From Symbiodinium natans (lineage: Eukaryota > Sar > Dinophyceae > Suessiales > Symbiodiniaceae), in contig CAJNDS010002146.1 of the NCBI GenBank assembly GCA_905221605.1, forward strand, positions 1,268,906 to 1,332,905: 64,000 nucleotides of DNA. The letters are read 5' to 3'. Below the pieces are notes generated by a model that saw only the letters and a program-made list of their open reading frames with translations, was not told where the DNA came from and did no database searches. A program made the translations under genes and the position numbers. Shown here in pieces: positions 30,181 to 40,833 of the stretch; position 1 is the first letter of the stretch; every line of letters starts with the position of its first letter.

Positions 30181-30642
30181 TCCTAAACCCTGAACCCCAA
30201 CAGGATCATGGGTAAACACTCCAACCCCACAGACTCCAAACCCCAACACACCCCACAAGGGCTTGTGGTACAGGGTTTTGTATTGTTCAGTGCTTCGGGC
30301 TCAAAGGGTTCAAAGGGTAGGGTTCATAGGGTTTAGGGTTTAGGGTTTAGGGTTTACGGTTCAGGGTTTAGGGTTTCGAGCTTAGGGTTTAATATAATCA
30401 TTAGGGTTATTAGGTCTATAGGGTTTAGAGGTCTTCGGCTTTGGAGACCCTATGCATGCCGGCCTGGTGCTTGGCCTCCAGCTTAGGATGCACCTTAGAG
30501 CGTTGGTGTTTCAGGTTTCGGGCTGCTGGTTAGGGTTTAGGGGTTTTTAGGGACCTGACGATGGTATCTCTAAACCCTAATGCCGGTGTGCTTTAGGGAC
30601 TGTAAGGGCTTGCGAATAGGGTTTGTACGGGTTAGAAGATGT

Positions 30643-30770
30643 CTGTATGTATGCATGCAAGTATGCATGCATGCAAGTATGTATGTATGCATGTATGCAT
30701 GTATGCATGCATGCATGCATGCATGTATGCATGTATGCATGTATGCATGTATGTATGTATGTATGTATGT
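30643..30770. repeat. ATGC/ATGT tetranucleotide microsatellite
   Basis: About 128 bp of alternating TATG and CATG units (for example GTATGCATGCATGCAAGTAT). ATGCAT blocks are self-complementary and can extrude. Confidence 0.95.
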
Positions 30771-31486
30771 AGGGTTTATAGGATGTATACTATACAGTTA
30801 TGGCTTATAAGGTGAACAGGATTTATAGGGTTCAGACAAGGTGTATGCATACCTTAAGAACCCCAAACCTACCTTTGTTTTGTGGGCTCTTGTTCTAAAA
30901 CCCCTTGTAGGATTCTTAGGCAACCTGCCAACGTAGGCTTTGGGTTCTCAAAGTATATATATATATATATGGACACACACATGTAGGGATTGTAGGGTTA
31001 TGTGGTGTATAAGGTGAACAGGGTTTATAGGGTTTATAGGGTTTAGGCTTTAGGGGCTTCGGGCTGAGGCAGTTCTTTGGGGTGAGAGGAGTGGAGGTTC
31101 CGGGTTTCGGGGGTGTAGGGCATTTTGATTGAGGGATTTGGTCATTTAGCTCCAACGGGACTTCCTGTGGTTTGCAGGAAGCTTGGCTGGCATAGAAATG
31201 AAAAGCACGGGGCAGTCAATGCCCCGCACTCAGGGAAGCTCAGAAAAACACGAGTTCGGTGTTTCTCTCGTGTGGGTCTTGGAACTAAGGGTGAAGGGAT
31301 TAAGGGCCTTAGGGTTCAGCGTCGTGAATCTCAAACTCAAACAAAACCACGAAAACTTTGAAGCGCAAAGCCACCCTTAACCCTTTACCCTACACCCAAA
31401 ACCCAACTGCATCAAAGCAGCAAAGGCGGCGGTGCATTCAAACTCGCCGGCCTCTGACCTCCTGCGGATAAGTATTTTATAGGGCC

Positions 31487-31620
31487 AGACCCAAGAGTAA
31501 CCTAGGAACCAAAAAGGGTTTAGGGTTTAGGGTTTATGGTTTAGGGTGTTTCCAAGGGGCTCCAAAGGGAACCCAAACCGTCACCCAAAAAAAGTGAATG
31601 AGGGCCTACTCCGGGTCCTA
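31487..31620. mobile_element. Family A element with telomeric insert
   Basis: Ends are AGACCCAAGAGTAACCTAGG and 'ggcctactccgggtccta', imperfect inverted counterparts. A TTTAGGG block (about 31516-31543) lies ~30 bp in from the left end. The family's 'aaagggaaccc..aaaaaaagtgaatgagggc' right half follows. Confidence 0.7.
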
Positions 31621-33060
31621 GCAGTGGCCACCAGGCGGCATGCACTGGAGCCCCGCAATGCTGATGGGCTTCAGCTTGTTAAAGTTTAGGGTTTAGGGTT
31701 TAGGGTTTAGGGTTTAGGGTTTAGGGTTTAGGGCTTAGGGTTTAGAGTGTAGGGTTTGGGGGTCAGGGTTTAGGGTTTGAGTTTTTTTGCTGAGTGATCT
31801 GTTGCGGGCCTCCTCTGGCATCCCGAACGAATCGCAAGGAACATTTACGATACTAACCAGAGGGCCACCCTAAACCCCCTAAACCCTAAACCCTAAACCC
31901 TAAACCCACACATGGCTTAGTTCTTAAAGCTTAAAAAGCCTAAAAACCCGAAAAGCCCTAGAAACTCTTAGGCCAGAGGCTCAAAAATCCTCAAGGCCTG
32001 CAACCCTAAAACCCTAAACCCTAACCCTATAAGCCCTATAAACCCTCAACCCCAATCTTTACCCCCCCCCCCAAAAAAAAAAAAAAGAACTAAACCCTTG
32101 ACCCTAAACCCTAAACCCTAAACCCTAAACCATAACCCAACCCTAAACTCTAGCCCTAAACCCTAAACTCGATGCCCTAATCCCACCCCTGAGACTTTTG
32201 AATCCGCAGGTCTTTGGCTCATCGCTTGTCAGCGTTGCCCTTTTTTGCGGCGGAAGTCCAAGGCAGCGTTCAGCTTCCATCGTTGCGCTTCTCTAGAAGT
32301 TTAGGTTTTTGATGAGTTTAATTAGGACCCTCAACCCTAAACCCTAAACTCTTGAAGCTTTGGAGCTTCGGGTTAGAATTAAAAGGGCCGGGGGCTTTAG
32401 GGTTTATCAGCTTTGGGCTTTTGGGCTTTTAGGTTTGTCGAGCTTGGGGTCTTTGGCTTGGGGCTTCGTAGTCTTTAGGGCTAGTAGGCTTTGGGGAGTT
32501 GGGGACCTAAGGATTGTATACTTGTGCTGTCTCTCTCTCTCTCTCTCTGGGCGGATGGGTGTTCCGTTCTGACTGAATTTGTACTTCGCATGTGTATCCA
32601 GATTGCCCAGTAACCTCAGAAAGAAAAAACAAGTGCCGTTGTTTGATACTCCGGACGATAAGCAAGGGGAAGCAGGGTACCACAGGGCATCCTCAATATT
32701 GTGACAGCAGATGTGTGATGAGCAAAACCTTCGGGCTTGTTGTTCTAAACCCTAAACGGGAGAGGGAGGAGGGGGGCGGGGGATGGGGGGGGGGGGGGCC
32801 TTGACCGGTAAAAGGAGAGTAGAAGGAAGGATTTCACCATACCCCTTCATTTCTTTCAAGGGGTCCGCTCAAGGGGTATGTTGAATATTCATTAGAAAAC
32901 CCTAAGCCCTAAGCCCTAAACCCTAAACCCTAAGCCACAGTCCCACCCTGGGTGGCGTGGTTTTCTGGATGCTGAGTCTGCCCCTCAGCCGAGCCAACAG
33001 ATCCCAGAGGTCCCACAAAGGATCAGTGATTGAGCGGAGAAAAATGCTGTAAGTATATGT
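31621..33060. repeat. Telomeric mosaic and unique island
   Basis: Blocks lie at 31685-31780 (G), 31869-31907 (C), 32000-32180 (C, degenerate) and 32898-32935 (C). 32200-32890 is mainly unique, with a CT microsatellite (32530-32550) and a G run (32787-32799). TA repeats lie at 33057-33080. A 70-codon frame at 32360 is not supported. No gene. Confidence 0.7.
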
Positions 33061-33097
33061 ATGTATATATATATATATATCAGATAAACCCGTACTA

Positions 33098-33606
33098 CAG
33101 TAAAACCACTGTATAAGAAACCACTGTTTAAGAAACTGAGCTTCTAGACCCGGGAATATTGGTCGATTTGCGGTTGCCTTCTAGCTAAGAAACTTAGGGT
33201 ACCCTAGTGTTTTGGGGTCAGTTTCTAAAAAAATCCTGCCCGCAACACCCCCCGGGTCTGACTGCCCCGCGCCTGCGGCCTGACCCTACCCCAAAAACGC
33301 GCGGGAGTCACATTCTAGAGGTTTTCAGCCCTGAAACGCTCTAAAACGTGACTCCCCCGCGCCTGCGGCCTGACCCTACTACGTACCCCAAACGCGGCGG
33401 GAGTCACATTCGGGAACCCTTCCCACCACCACCATTCCTGGAACATGGGTTTGGCCTAGTGGTATAGCGTACTCCCTTAAGAAATTAGTTTAGAAACCAA
33501 GCCTACCCTAGGCTCAAACCCCCCCGGGTACATGGGTAATGGAAACTAAGAAACTTAGGGTACCCCTATCGCCGGAAAACCGTTTTCTTGTACAGCGTTT
33601 TTACTG
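33098..33606. mobile_element. Pogo/Emigrant-like non-autonomous DNA element, 509 bp
   Basis: The left end is CAGTAAAACCACTGTATAAG and the reverse complement of the right end is CAGTAAAAACGCTGTACAAG: 17 of 20 match, and the similarity continues ~8 bp further. Both ends are bordered by TA (33096-33097 and 33607-33608), as expected for the TA target duplication of Tc1/mariner elements. CAGTAAAACC is the kind of terminus known from plant pogo-like Emigrant MITEs. Inside are a ~60-bp GC-rich direct duplication (about 33258-33315 and 33347-33411, each with 'ccccgcgcctgcggcctgaccctac' and 'gggagtcacattc') and a repeated AAGAAACTTAGGGTACCC near each end. No transposase is encoded. Confidence 0.85.
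33455..33530 (+). promoter_or_regulatory. tRNA-like RNA polymerase III A and B boxes inside the pogo-like element
   Basis: TGGCCTAGTGG (33454-33464) fits the A-box consensus TRGYNNARNNG. GGCTCAAACCC (33511-33521), about 50 bp downstream, resembles a B box (GGTTCGANNCC) with two substitutions. The spacing is right for an internal Pol III promoter. I could not fold a full tRNA, so this is at most a tRNA-derived (SINE-like) fragment. Confidence 0.35.
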
Positions 33607-33608
33607 TA

Positions 33609-34084
33609 AGATAATATAAAAAAACAATAAACATCAAATATTCGAATAGAATGGTTAGAAGAATTCTATGCGAATATAACACTATTACAACAATATGCAT
33701 GCCTTTCCCTGAAAAACAACCGCCCGACTGCCCTGAACCCATAGCCCGGAAGGTGTGTGGGTCAACTGGGTTCTGGAATGGCCCGTGGGGCTCCTATGTA
33801 CACAGCCGCGTGGTGAGCCCCGCCACCCACTTCGGGGTGCAGGGCACGGATCTCCGCTATGTGCGCATATGTACGGGTAGCTCCCCAAAAAATTGGGGGG
33901 GGGGGGGGGGGGGGGGGGGGATTCATCAGATGAAGCAAATAAAGTACAATCCCTTGTACAGCCACCCCCCCCCAATTTGGGGAAACCCCCATGTGCCACA
34001 TGGGAACTTGTGCCAACAAAGACGGCCATCATCAATGATCTTTGTTACCTGGTGTGGCAACGGTCCACTCTGCTGCATCGAACT
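33609..34084. other. Unique spacer with poly-G
   Basis: The first 70 bp are A+T-rich and include TTCTATGCGAATATA, shared with the AT-rich island at 4.7-5.3 kb. A run of about 24 G lies at 33895-33920, between inverted AAATTGGGG and CCCCAATTTG motifs (33889 and 33968). A 146-codon frame spans the G run and is not credible as a gene. Confidence 0.6.
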
Positions 34085-35116
34085 ACCCTAAACCCTGAAC
34101 CCCAAACCCCAAACCCCAAACCCTAAAACCTTAAAACCTTAAAACCCTAAAACCCTAAAACCTTAAAACCCTAAAACCTTAAAACCCTAAAACCTTAAAA
34201 CCCTCAAACCCTAAAAGACCGTAACCCTAAACACCGAAAGGCCCTATAATGAACAGATCCCGGGCCTGGGCCTCGCAAACCCTGAGACGCTCAACCTCGA
34301 ACTGACTCTTTAGGGTTTAGGGTTTAGGGTTTAGGGTTTAGGGTTTAGGGTTTAGGGTTTAGGGTTTAGCACTCTGCAGGTTGTTGGGGTCTAAGGCTTT
34401 ATCGGATTGGGTTTGGGGGTTTTTGGTTTAGGGTTTGGGGTTTAGGGTTTAGGGTTTACGGATTAGGGTTTGGGGTTTGGGGGTTTTTGGTTTAGGGTTT
34501 AGGGTTTAGGGTTTGGGGTTTGGGGGTTGGGGGTTAGGGGTTGGGGTTTGGGGTTTAGGGTTTGGGGTTTGGGGTTTGGGGCCTCGGGGATTTAGGGTCG
34601 GGCTGAGGTCGAGTGTTTGCTCTAACAAGAAATTGGAGTGTGGGGGTGGGGTTTTTGGGGACTGCTATACACCCTCCTGAAACCTTAAGGCTCTGAATCT
34701 GAATGACCCTGAGCCCTGCACCCCAAATAGAAGCAAACAAGGCCTCGACAATGATGACCATTGGAAGGAATGATAAACTCGGGTTTCTTGTCTGATCTCA
34801 GGTTGGGGAATGCGGTGTTTTTGGGCCCAGCTAGACCCTGAACTCCGAGCTAACAGTAACAAGCATCGAAAGGTGTGATGAACCTTAAACGCAAACCCTT
34901 TTTCCCTAAACCGTACACCCCTAAACCCTAAACCCTAAACCCTAAACCCTAAACCCCAAAAACCCCCTCTTCCCAAACCCTCGACAGGCCCTCAAGATGA
35001 GACTTAGTTGTGCGTAGAAGCGGATTGTATCTTTCCCCCCCCCCCCATCCCCGCCCTAAACCCTGAACCCTAAACCCTAAACCCTAAACCCTGAACCCTA
35101 AACCCTAAACCCTAAT

Positions 35117-35136
35117 CCCTAAACCCGGGTTTAGGG
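35117..35136. repeat. Tail-to-tail telomeric palindrome
   Basis: CCCTAAACCCGGGTTTAGGG is a perfect 20-bp palindrome where a CCCTAAA array turns into TTTAGGG orientation. This is the opposite polarity to the head-to-head joins and cannot come from a simple end-to-end chromosome fusion. Confidence 0.9.
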
Positions 35137-35966
35137 TCTAGGAATTTTGGGTTTTGGGGCCCCTACACCTCCAAAAAAGGACACAAGCCACCTGGCTCCA
35201 GGCTCCCTCTGTTTTCTCCTGAAACTGATAAGCCTTTAAGCCCCTAAACCTAAACGCCAAGACTCAAAATCCTAACCCCTAAACCCTAAACCCTTAACCC
35301 TAAACCCTAAGGCCCAGGGCCTCGCGAGAAGTCCTCTCCGTTCAGAGGCTTCCTTGGGACAGGGATTGTCAGGTTAACAGGTTCAGGTTTAATAGGGCTT
35401 AAGGTATAAGTTTAGGGTTTAGGGTTTAGGGTTTAGGGTTTAGGGTTTAGGGTTTAGGGTGCAGCGTTGAGTTTAGGAGACACAACCTCATATCCTACAA
35501 GCTCTAGGCAACTGAAAACTGAAAATCCCATAAGCCCTAAATTGGGTTGAGGCTGTAAAGGTTTGGGGTTTACAGGGTTCAGGACCCATAGCGCTAAGAG
35601 GGCGGCACCCTAAACCCCAAACCCCAAACCCCAAACCCTAAACCCTAAATCCGCCAAAAAGGTAAAAGATTGGAATCCCTATACTACCCTTACAAGAAAG
35701 AATATGCATTTTTCTTTGGGGGGGGGGGGGGTAAGCAACTGGTAGCCCCATAAACCCTAAACCCTACACCCCAAACTCACCCACTTTTTTTTTTTTTTGG
35801 GGGGGGGGGGAGTTTTTGCAAATGGTAGCCGCAAAAACTCTACCAACTGAACCCTAAACCCTAAACCCTAAAACCTAAACTCGCCCCAGGCGTCAAGCTC
35901 ATCTCGAAGAGGTCGAAGGGCGCCACAACAGCTCCATGGCTGCCTGCCAAACGGAAAACTTACCTC

Positions 35967-36068
35967 TGGAGTAGACCCAGGAAAAAAAGTATAAACTTTT
36001 TAGGTATAAGTAGCTGTAATGGGAACCCTAAACCAAAAAAAGTATTAAAGTATAGTACTCCAAAGCCC
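35967..36068. mobile_element. Probable diverged family A element
   Basis: AGTAGACCCAGG on the left faces GTACTCCAAAGCCC on the right as weak inverted ends. The interior has 'gggaaccctaaaccaaaaaaagt', the family's right-half signature. Confidence 0.4.
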
Positions 36069-36432
36069 AGAAAAGGTTTCAAGGGGCCCTTGGTCTGGTT
36101 TCTAAGGGTTTTGAGGGGTTTAGGGTTTAGGGTTTAGGGTTTAGGGTTTAGGGTTTAGGGTTTGGGGTTTGGGGTTTAGGGTTTAGGGTTTAGTATGTTT
36201 AGGGTTTGGGGTTTAGGGTTTGGGGTTTTGGGGTTTGGGGTTTATTTGCTTTTAGGGGTTTTGTGTTGTTGGGGTTTCTAGGGTTAGGGCTGTGGGTGTC
36301 CAGGGTTGAGGTTTACAGGGCTTCGAGTGTCGTTGGTTCGGGGCTTCAGGTTTCAGAGCAGTTTGCGTCGGGGGCCCAGTGCCAGGTTGATCCAGCTTCA
36401 TGCCCCGGAAATCTACAGGGCTTCACTATGGC

Positions 36433-36543
36433 TAGGCTGCCCAGTAACCTAGGCTTAAAAAGGGTGCCCTTTTTTGCTTAAAGGGGTTTATAAGGGAACC
36501 TAAACCCCCCAAAAAGGGAATAAGGGTACTACTGGGCATCCTA
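36433..36543. mobile_element. Family A inverted-repeat element, intact copy
   Basis: Ends TAGGCTGCCCAGTA and TACTGGGCATCCTA are inverted counterparts with one mismatch in 14. The core is 'aagggtgcccttttttgcttaaaggggtttataagggaacctaaa', shared almost base for base with 58350-58459. Directly to the right (36545-36600) is a piece of family K ('gatacactcatcaataatcacag'). Confidence 0.9.
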
Positions 36544-36600
36544 GATAGATACACTCATCAATAATCACAGCAAAATAGCCTCTGTTTTGTGATGTTATAC

Positions 36601-38344
36601 CTTAGGGTTTAGGTGGATTTAGGAAGTGCAAGGCTCGCGTGCGCTTGCGGAATTGGGGCCTACGGTGTGGGCGTTTGAGGGCTCAGGGTGTAGCGATGCG
36701 AAGGGAAGTGTAGTAATAATGCGCAAACTATTGTGCTTCAGGCTGCGCGCGCACACACACACACACCCAAACCCGAAACCGCAATCCCTGTAAAACACAC
36801 AGCCCCAAAACACAAAAGCACAAGTTTTAATGCCTCACCTCTCCACCCCACACCATAAACCCTAAACCCTAAACCCCTACTCTCTAAACACCAAAATCCC
36901 CAAAATCCCTAAACGCTAAACTCTAAACCCTAAACCCTAAACTCTTTCCGCAGCTCTCTTCTTGCCGAGGGCCGCACCGAAACGATAGACCAAGTCGTTG
37001 GGATAGGCGGGGGGCGGCGTCTCGCTCCGTGCCTCCCCAAGTTACCCAATTTACTCGGTTTAGGGTTTAGGGTTTAGGGCTTAGGGTTTAGGGTTTAGGG
37101 TTCAGGGTTCAGGGTTCAGGGTTTGGGGTTTGGGGTTTCCTTAAACCAGGCTGAAAAAAGACCTTGCGACCTGAGCGGTAGCACTAGACCCCAAAAGGAG
37201 CACCCCATCGACTAGGGGATCTGGGCAAGGAGAAGAACAACCCCAAACCGGAACTGGGGAACAAACCCTATACTAGTTCATGGTTGGGAAAATATGAAAA
37301 TTTAATTGTCGATTCCTTACTGGGTTTAAGTATCCTAAAAAATGTAAAATGGTACCCAACTATGACAAAGTATATACGCCCTTCAACCCTCCAAGGGCTT
37401 CACAACTTCAGGAAGCCTTGCCGAAACCCGAAACCCGAAACCCGAAACCCGAAACCCGAAACCCGAAACCCGAAACCCGAAACCCGAAACCCGAAACCCT
37501 AAACCCTAAACCCTAAACCCTAAAGCCTAAAACCTAAAAACCCTAACCCCAAACGCCCCCAAACTCTGCAGCCAAAACTCATCCCATCCCCGAAAGAAAC
37601 TCTGAGCGCCCCAGCCTGGCGAGCTTTACGCCTTGGCTTGGGCGGCGCCTGTGCAACATTGGAATGGTTAAGGGTTTAGGGTTTAGGGTTTAGGGTTTAG
37701 GGTTTAGGGTTTAGGGTTTAGGGCTTAGGCCTCAGGGTTTAGGGTTTAGGATTTAAGTCCGAGCCTCTAGGCCCACCTTAAGCCTTCCAAGCCCAAATGA
37801 GCCAAACCTCGGCCCGGATCCCGAAACTATCCTAAGCCTGTAATCAGCGGGTCTTGTTCGCACGCGCGCGGCGCGCGTGAGTTAAACCCAGACCCTAAGC
37901 CCTAAACCCTGAACCCTGAAACCCTAAAACCCCTTAAACCCTAAAACCCTAAACCCCAGACCCTAAACCCTAGAGGCTTTCAAGTGTAACATTTAAAGCA
38001 CTCCGCACACTCGCAGTTGAGGGGCAACCCTCGTCGGTCTTCTTGCTCCCCCCCCCCCCCCGAACCCTAAAACCCCTAAAACCTCTAAACCTCCTAAACC
38101 CCACAACCCCCTATACCCCCTAAACCCCTAAACCTCCCAAACCCCCCTAAACCCCCCTAAACCCCGCTAAACCCTCAACCGAACCCCGCCGCGTCAGCGC
38201 AGCTCTTCGAGCGGACAAGCCCACTGTCACGACGTAGCTCCTGGGGCCACTGGCACATGCGCGCGTATTAACATATGCATGCATACACAAATAAACAAGT
38301 ACAAACCAGAAAAAGGCAAGTTAATAAAGAACAAAAATATCTCC
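36601..38344. repeat. Telomeric mosaic
   Basis: Blocks lie at 36855-36945 (C, degenerate), 37059-37140 (G), 37421-37525 (C), 37668-37750 (G), 37890-37975 (C) and 38062-38180 (C, degenerate). CA repeats lie at 36750-36766. A GC-rich palindrome (CACGCGCGCGGCGCGCGTG) lies at 37860-37878. Unique islands show no gene. Confidence 0.8.
37421..37525 (-). repeat. CCCGAAA variant array joined to CCCTAAA
   Basis: About ten or eleven perfect CCCGAAA units are followed by four CCCTAAA units. A single T-to-G change has been copied through a whole block, so the block spread by local duplication from one mutant unit. Confidence 0.95.
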
Positions 38345-38435
38345 AACCCCAAGAGTCACCTCGGAACAAAAAGGGTGCCCTTTTGGTTTAAAAGGGGCCT
38401 GTAAGGGAACCTAAACCCCCCCTACTCTGGGGTCT
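38345..38435. mobile_element. Family A element, short form
   Basis: CCCCAAGAGTCACCTCGG on the left and CCTACTCTGGGGTCT on the right are loose inverted counterparts. The core is AAAAGGGTGCCCTTTTGGTT then 'cctgtaagggaacctaaaccccc'. It is 91 bp. Confidence 0.65.
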
Positions 38436-38820
38436 AAAAAGTTTAGTATTCGACTACGTAAACCCAAAACCCTAAACCCTGAGCCCTAAACCTAAACCCT
38501 AAACCCTAAACCCTGATGTTCAAGATCCACAGAGCAAAGCAATGCGCTTGAGAATTCTTCAGGTGCAGTGTCCTCGCGCCACTCGCGGCTATGCTCCCCA
38601 CCTCGGCTGCGCCATACATCCTAAACCCCCGAAACCCTAGATAGCCCCAAACCCTAAACCCTAAACCCTAAGCCCTAAAAACCCGAAACAATGTGTTCGG
38701 GTAAAGGGTCCTTGAGGTTCCGGCGGCTCGGAGCTTGGGAATTTCGGGCACACCCGAACCGGACCGCGACCCCCCAAGCCAGAGAATAGGGCCTAGCCGC
38801 TTATAGGGTTCAGGGCTTTG

Positions 38821-39045
38821 GGGGTTTGCAGGATTTAGGGTTTAGGGCTCATGGTTTAGGGCTTAGGGGTTTGCAGGATTTGGGGTTTAGGGTTCATGGT
38901 TTAGGGCTTAGGGGTTTGCAGGATTTAGGGTTTAGGGTTCATGGTTTAGGGCTTAGGGGTTTGCAGGGTTTAGGGTTTAGGGTTCATGGTTTAGGGCTTA
39001 GGGGTTTGCAGGGTTTAGGGTTTGGGTTTAGGGTTTAGGGTCTAG
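38821..39045 (+). repeat. 45-bp higher-order telomeric repeat, five copies
   Basis: Each unit begins GGGGTTTGCAGG and continues with telomere-like TTTAGGG, TCATGG and TTTAGGGCTTA segments. Starts fall exactly 45 bp apart (38821, 38866, 38911, 38956, 39001). Because 45 is divisible by three, a 70-codon frame of 15-residue repeats results; I treat this as an artefact. Confidence 0.95.
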
Positions 39046-39407
39046 GGTTTAGGGTTTAGGGTTTAGGGTTCAGGGTTTAGGGCTTTGCAGGTTTCAGGGT
39101 TTAGGGTTTAGAGAGCTCAAAGGACAGCCAGTGGGCCAACAGCAGCGGCAGCTCCATGGCCGGGCTCATAGAGGCGGCTGACGACCTGCCGGGAGGCATT
39201 CTACTGGATCTTGGGGTTTAGGGTTTAGGGTTTGGGGGTTTGGGGGTTTGGGGTTTGGGGGTTTGGGGCTTGGGGTGCAGGCGGCTGGAGATCGACCACT
39301 GTTGCGGGGTCTAGGGTCTAGGGTCTAGGGTTTAGGGTTTAGGGGTTTAGGGGTTTAGGGTTTAGGATTTCGGGTTTCGGGTTTCGGGTTTAGGGTTAGG
39401 GGAATTA

Positions 39408-39471
39408 GGTGCCTTACGGTTACGTATAAGGTACCTCATTCCCAGACTTCCTACCAAGAGCCAGAGGTATT
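39408..39471. mobile_element. Partial family G element
   Basis: 'aaggtacctcattcccagacttcctaccaagagccag' corresponds to the right half of the copy at 11107-11205. No matching left end is visible. Confidence 0.4.
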
Positions 39472-40720
39472 TAGGGTTCAGGAATCTGGCGGGTTTAGGG
39501 TTGAGGGCCTGGATTTTGGAGTGCGGAGTCGCGGGTTCAGGAGTTAGGGGGTTGAGGGGTTGAGGGTTGAGGCTTGGGGATTAAAGGGCTTCGGGGCTAG
39601 AACGGTTGAGGTTGAGGTTGAGGCTGGCTCAGGGTGAAGGGATTCACACCTCGGGGTTTCTGGAATTCCTGTATGGGGGTCTTAGCACTCGGGACATTAG
39701 GGACACGGGCGAAGGACCTAGGGCGCGAGAGATGAAGCAAGAGCTTTGAGCTTTGGGTTTTTTAGGATTTAGAGCTTGATGCTTTTCGAGGTTTAGATTT
39801 CGCGTAGCCTGTAGGGTGTCCCGTCTTCCTCGCTTGGCTTGCAAGTGTGGGTTCGGGCGCAGGCTTCTGAACGTTTCAGGGCTTTTCGGGTGTTTCATGG
39901 GGCCCTCGACTAAACCCCAACCAGCCAGTCTTTAGATGTCAGAAGTTTCAACCAGAAAAACAGTGTCTCGATAAACAACATTCGAAGAAGTAATATCTTC
40001 ACAGATGCTTGCGGAGCGGATTTGGCTAGCTGGGCTCTTAAGCAAGGAGTCGATCGACAATCTGTATAGGGAGTCGGGTGTGGGGCTTTCGGGTTCGCTC
40101 TCACTGTAAATCCTGGATCGCCGGCCGCCCCCACCCCCGCCCCAAACCCTAAGCCCCAAACCCTGAACCCTAAACCCTAAGCCCTAAGCCCTAAGCCCTA
40201 AGCCCTAAACCGTAAACCCTAAAACCCTAAACCTTCAACCCTAACCCCCAAACCCTGAGCATGTTTCGGCTCTGATTCGGAGATCGACACTGCCTGGCAG
40301 GAAGGCGGCCCTCGCTGGAGATCGACCCACTGTTTCGGGTCCAGGGTCCAGGGTCCAGGTCCAGGGTCCAGGGTCTAGGGTTTAAGGGTTTCGGGTTTCG
40401 GGTTTAGGGTTTAGCGTCTATAGACCCTATAGGGCTTCGGGTTGAGGGCTATCCAGGCCACATGTCAAAAGGGTTCCATCAGCGCGCTCGGCACCGCCAA
40501 CAGGAACTTCAAATGAACCATCGATGGGGCCGCCATGAGCAGAACAAGTTTTCTGCTGGCTTTGACCCCGGCTCTTGAACCTTAGGAGGCTTGAAACAAC
40601 TGCCAGCTGAGGCCGCGACGCAAGTTTCTGAACTTCAACTTCGCGACAGCGCCAGAAATCCACATTTCCAAAGCCTCAACCCTATCTCTGAATCCTTGGG
40701 CTACCTTCGGGGACCCAGAT

Positions 40721-40833
40721 CCCTAGGGGTCCATGTACCCACAGAGGACAGATTTGGTGCCCGAAAAAGCTACTGTATGGGAACCCCTTTAAGGCCCAAG
40801 GATGTACTATCTAAATACATGGGCCCCTTGGGG
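40721..40833. mobile_element. Family C inverted-repeat element
   Basis: The ends CCCTAGGGGTCCATGTACCC and 'aatacatgggccccttgggg' are inverted counterparts with a few mismatches. The interior has 'cccgaaaaagctactgtatgggaacccctt', also found in the interrupted copy at 11760. It is 113 bp. Confidence 0.75.

Larger units (their letters stand above)
29671..31480. repeat. Unique island then repeats
   Basis: 29671-30060 is unique sequence with short frames of 65-83 codons on both strands and none convincing. 30066-30180 is a CCCCAAAG array. 30320-30390 is a degenerate TTTAGGG block. 30643-30770 is an ATGT/ATGC tract. A TA tract lies at 30955-30970. 31040-31480 is largely unique with no recognised gene. 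Confidence 0.7.
34085..36432. repeat. Telomeric mosaic
   Basis: Blocks lie at 34085-34235 (C, with an AAAACCTT/AAAACCCT dimer), 34307-34369 (G), 34395-34585 (G, degenerate TTTGGGG), 34918-34960 (C), 35055-35116 (C), 35124-35145 (G), 35275-35310 (C), 35410-35460 (G), 35610-35650 (C), 35860-35880 (C) and 36116-36250 (G). G runs lie near 35720 and 35797. A frame at 36206-36481 is telomere-derived. No gene. Confidence 0.8.
38436..40720. repeat. Telomeric mosaic
   Basis: Blocks lie at 38465-38515 (C), 38640-38690 (C), 38821-39110 (G, 45-bp units), 39213-39275 (G, TTTGGGG), 39305-39400 (G), 40140-40250 (C, with CCCTAAG) and 40340-40420 (GGGTCCA variant, then GGGTTTC). 39480-40130 is largely unique; frames of 74-84 codons on the minus strand have no recognisable features. 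No gene. Confidence 0.75.

Noticed and set aside
33651..34091. 146-codon frame
   Set aside because: Runs through a 24-G homopolymer whose length is unlikely to be fixed; overlapping frames exist on the other strand; no recognisable domain.
37860..37878. CACGCGCGCGGCGCGCGTG as a regulatory site
   Set aside because: A GC-rich near-palindrome with no neighbouring gene; it may be chance in CG-rich sequence.
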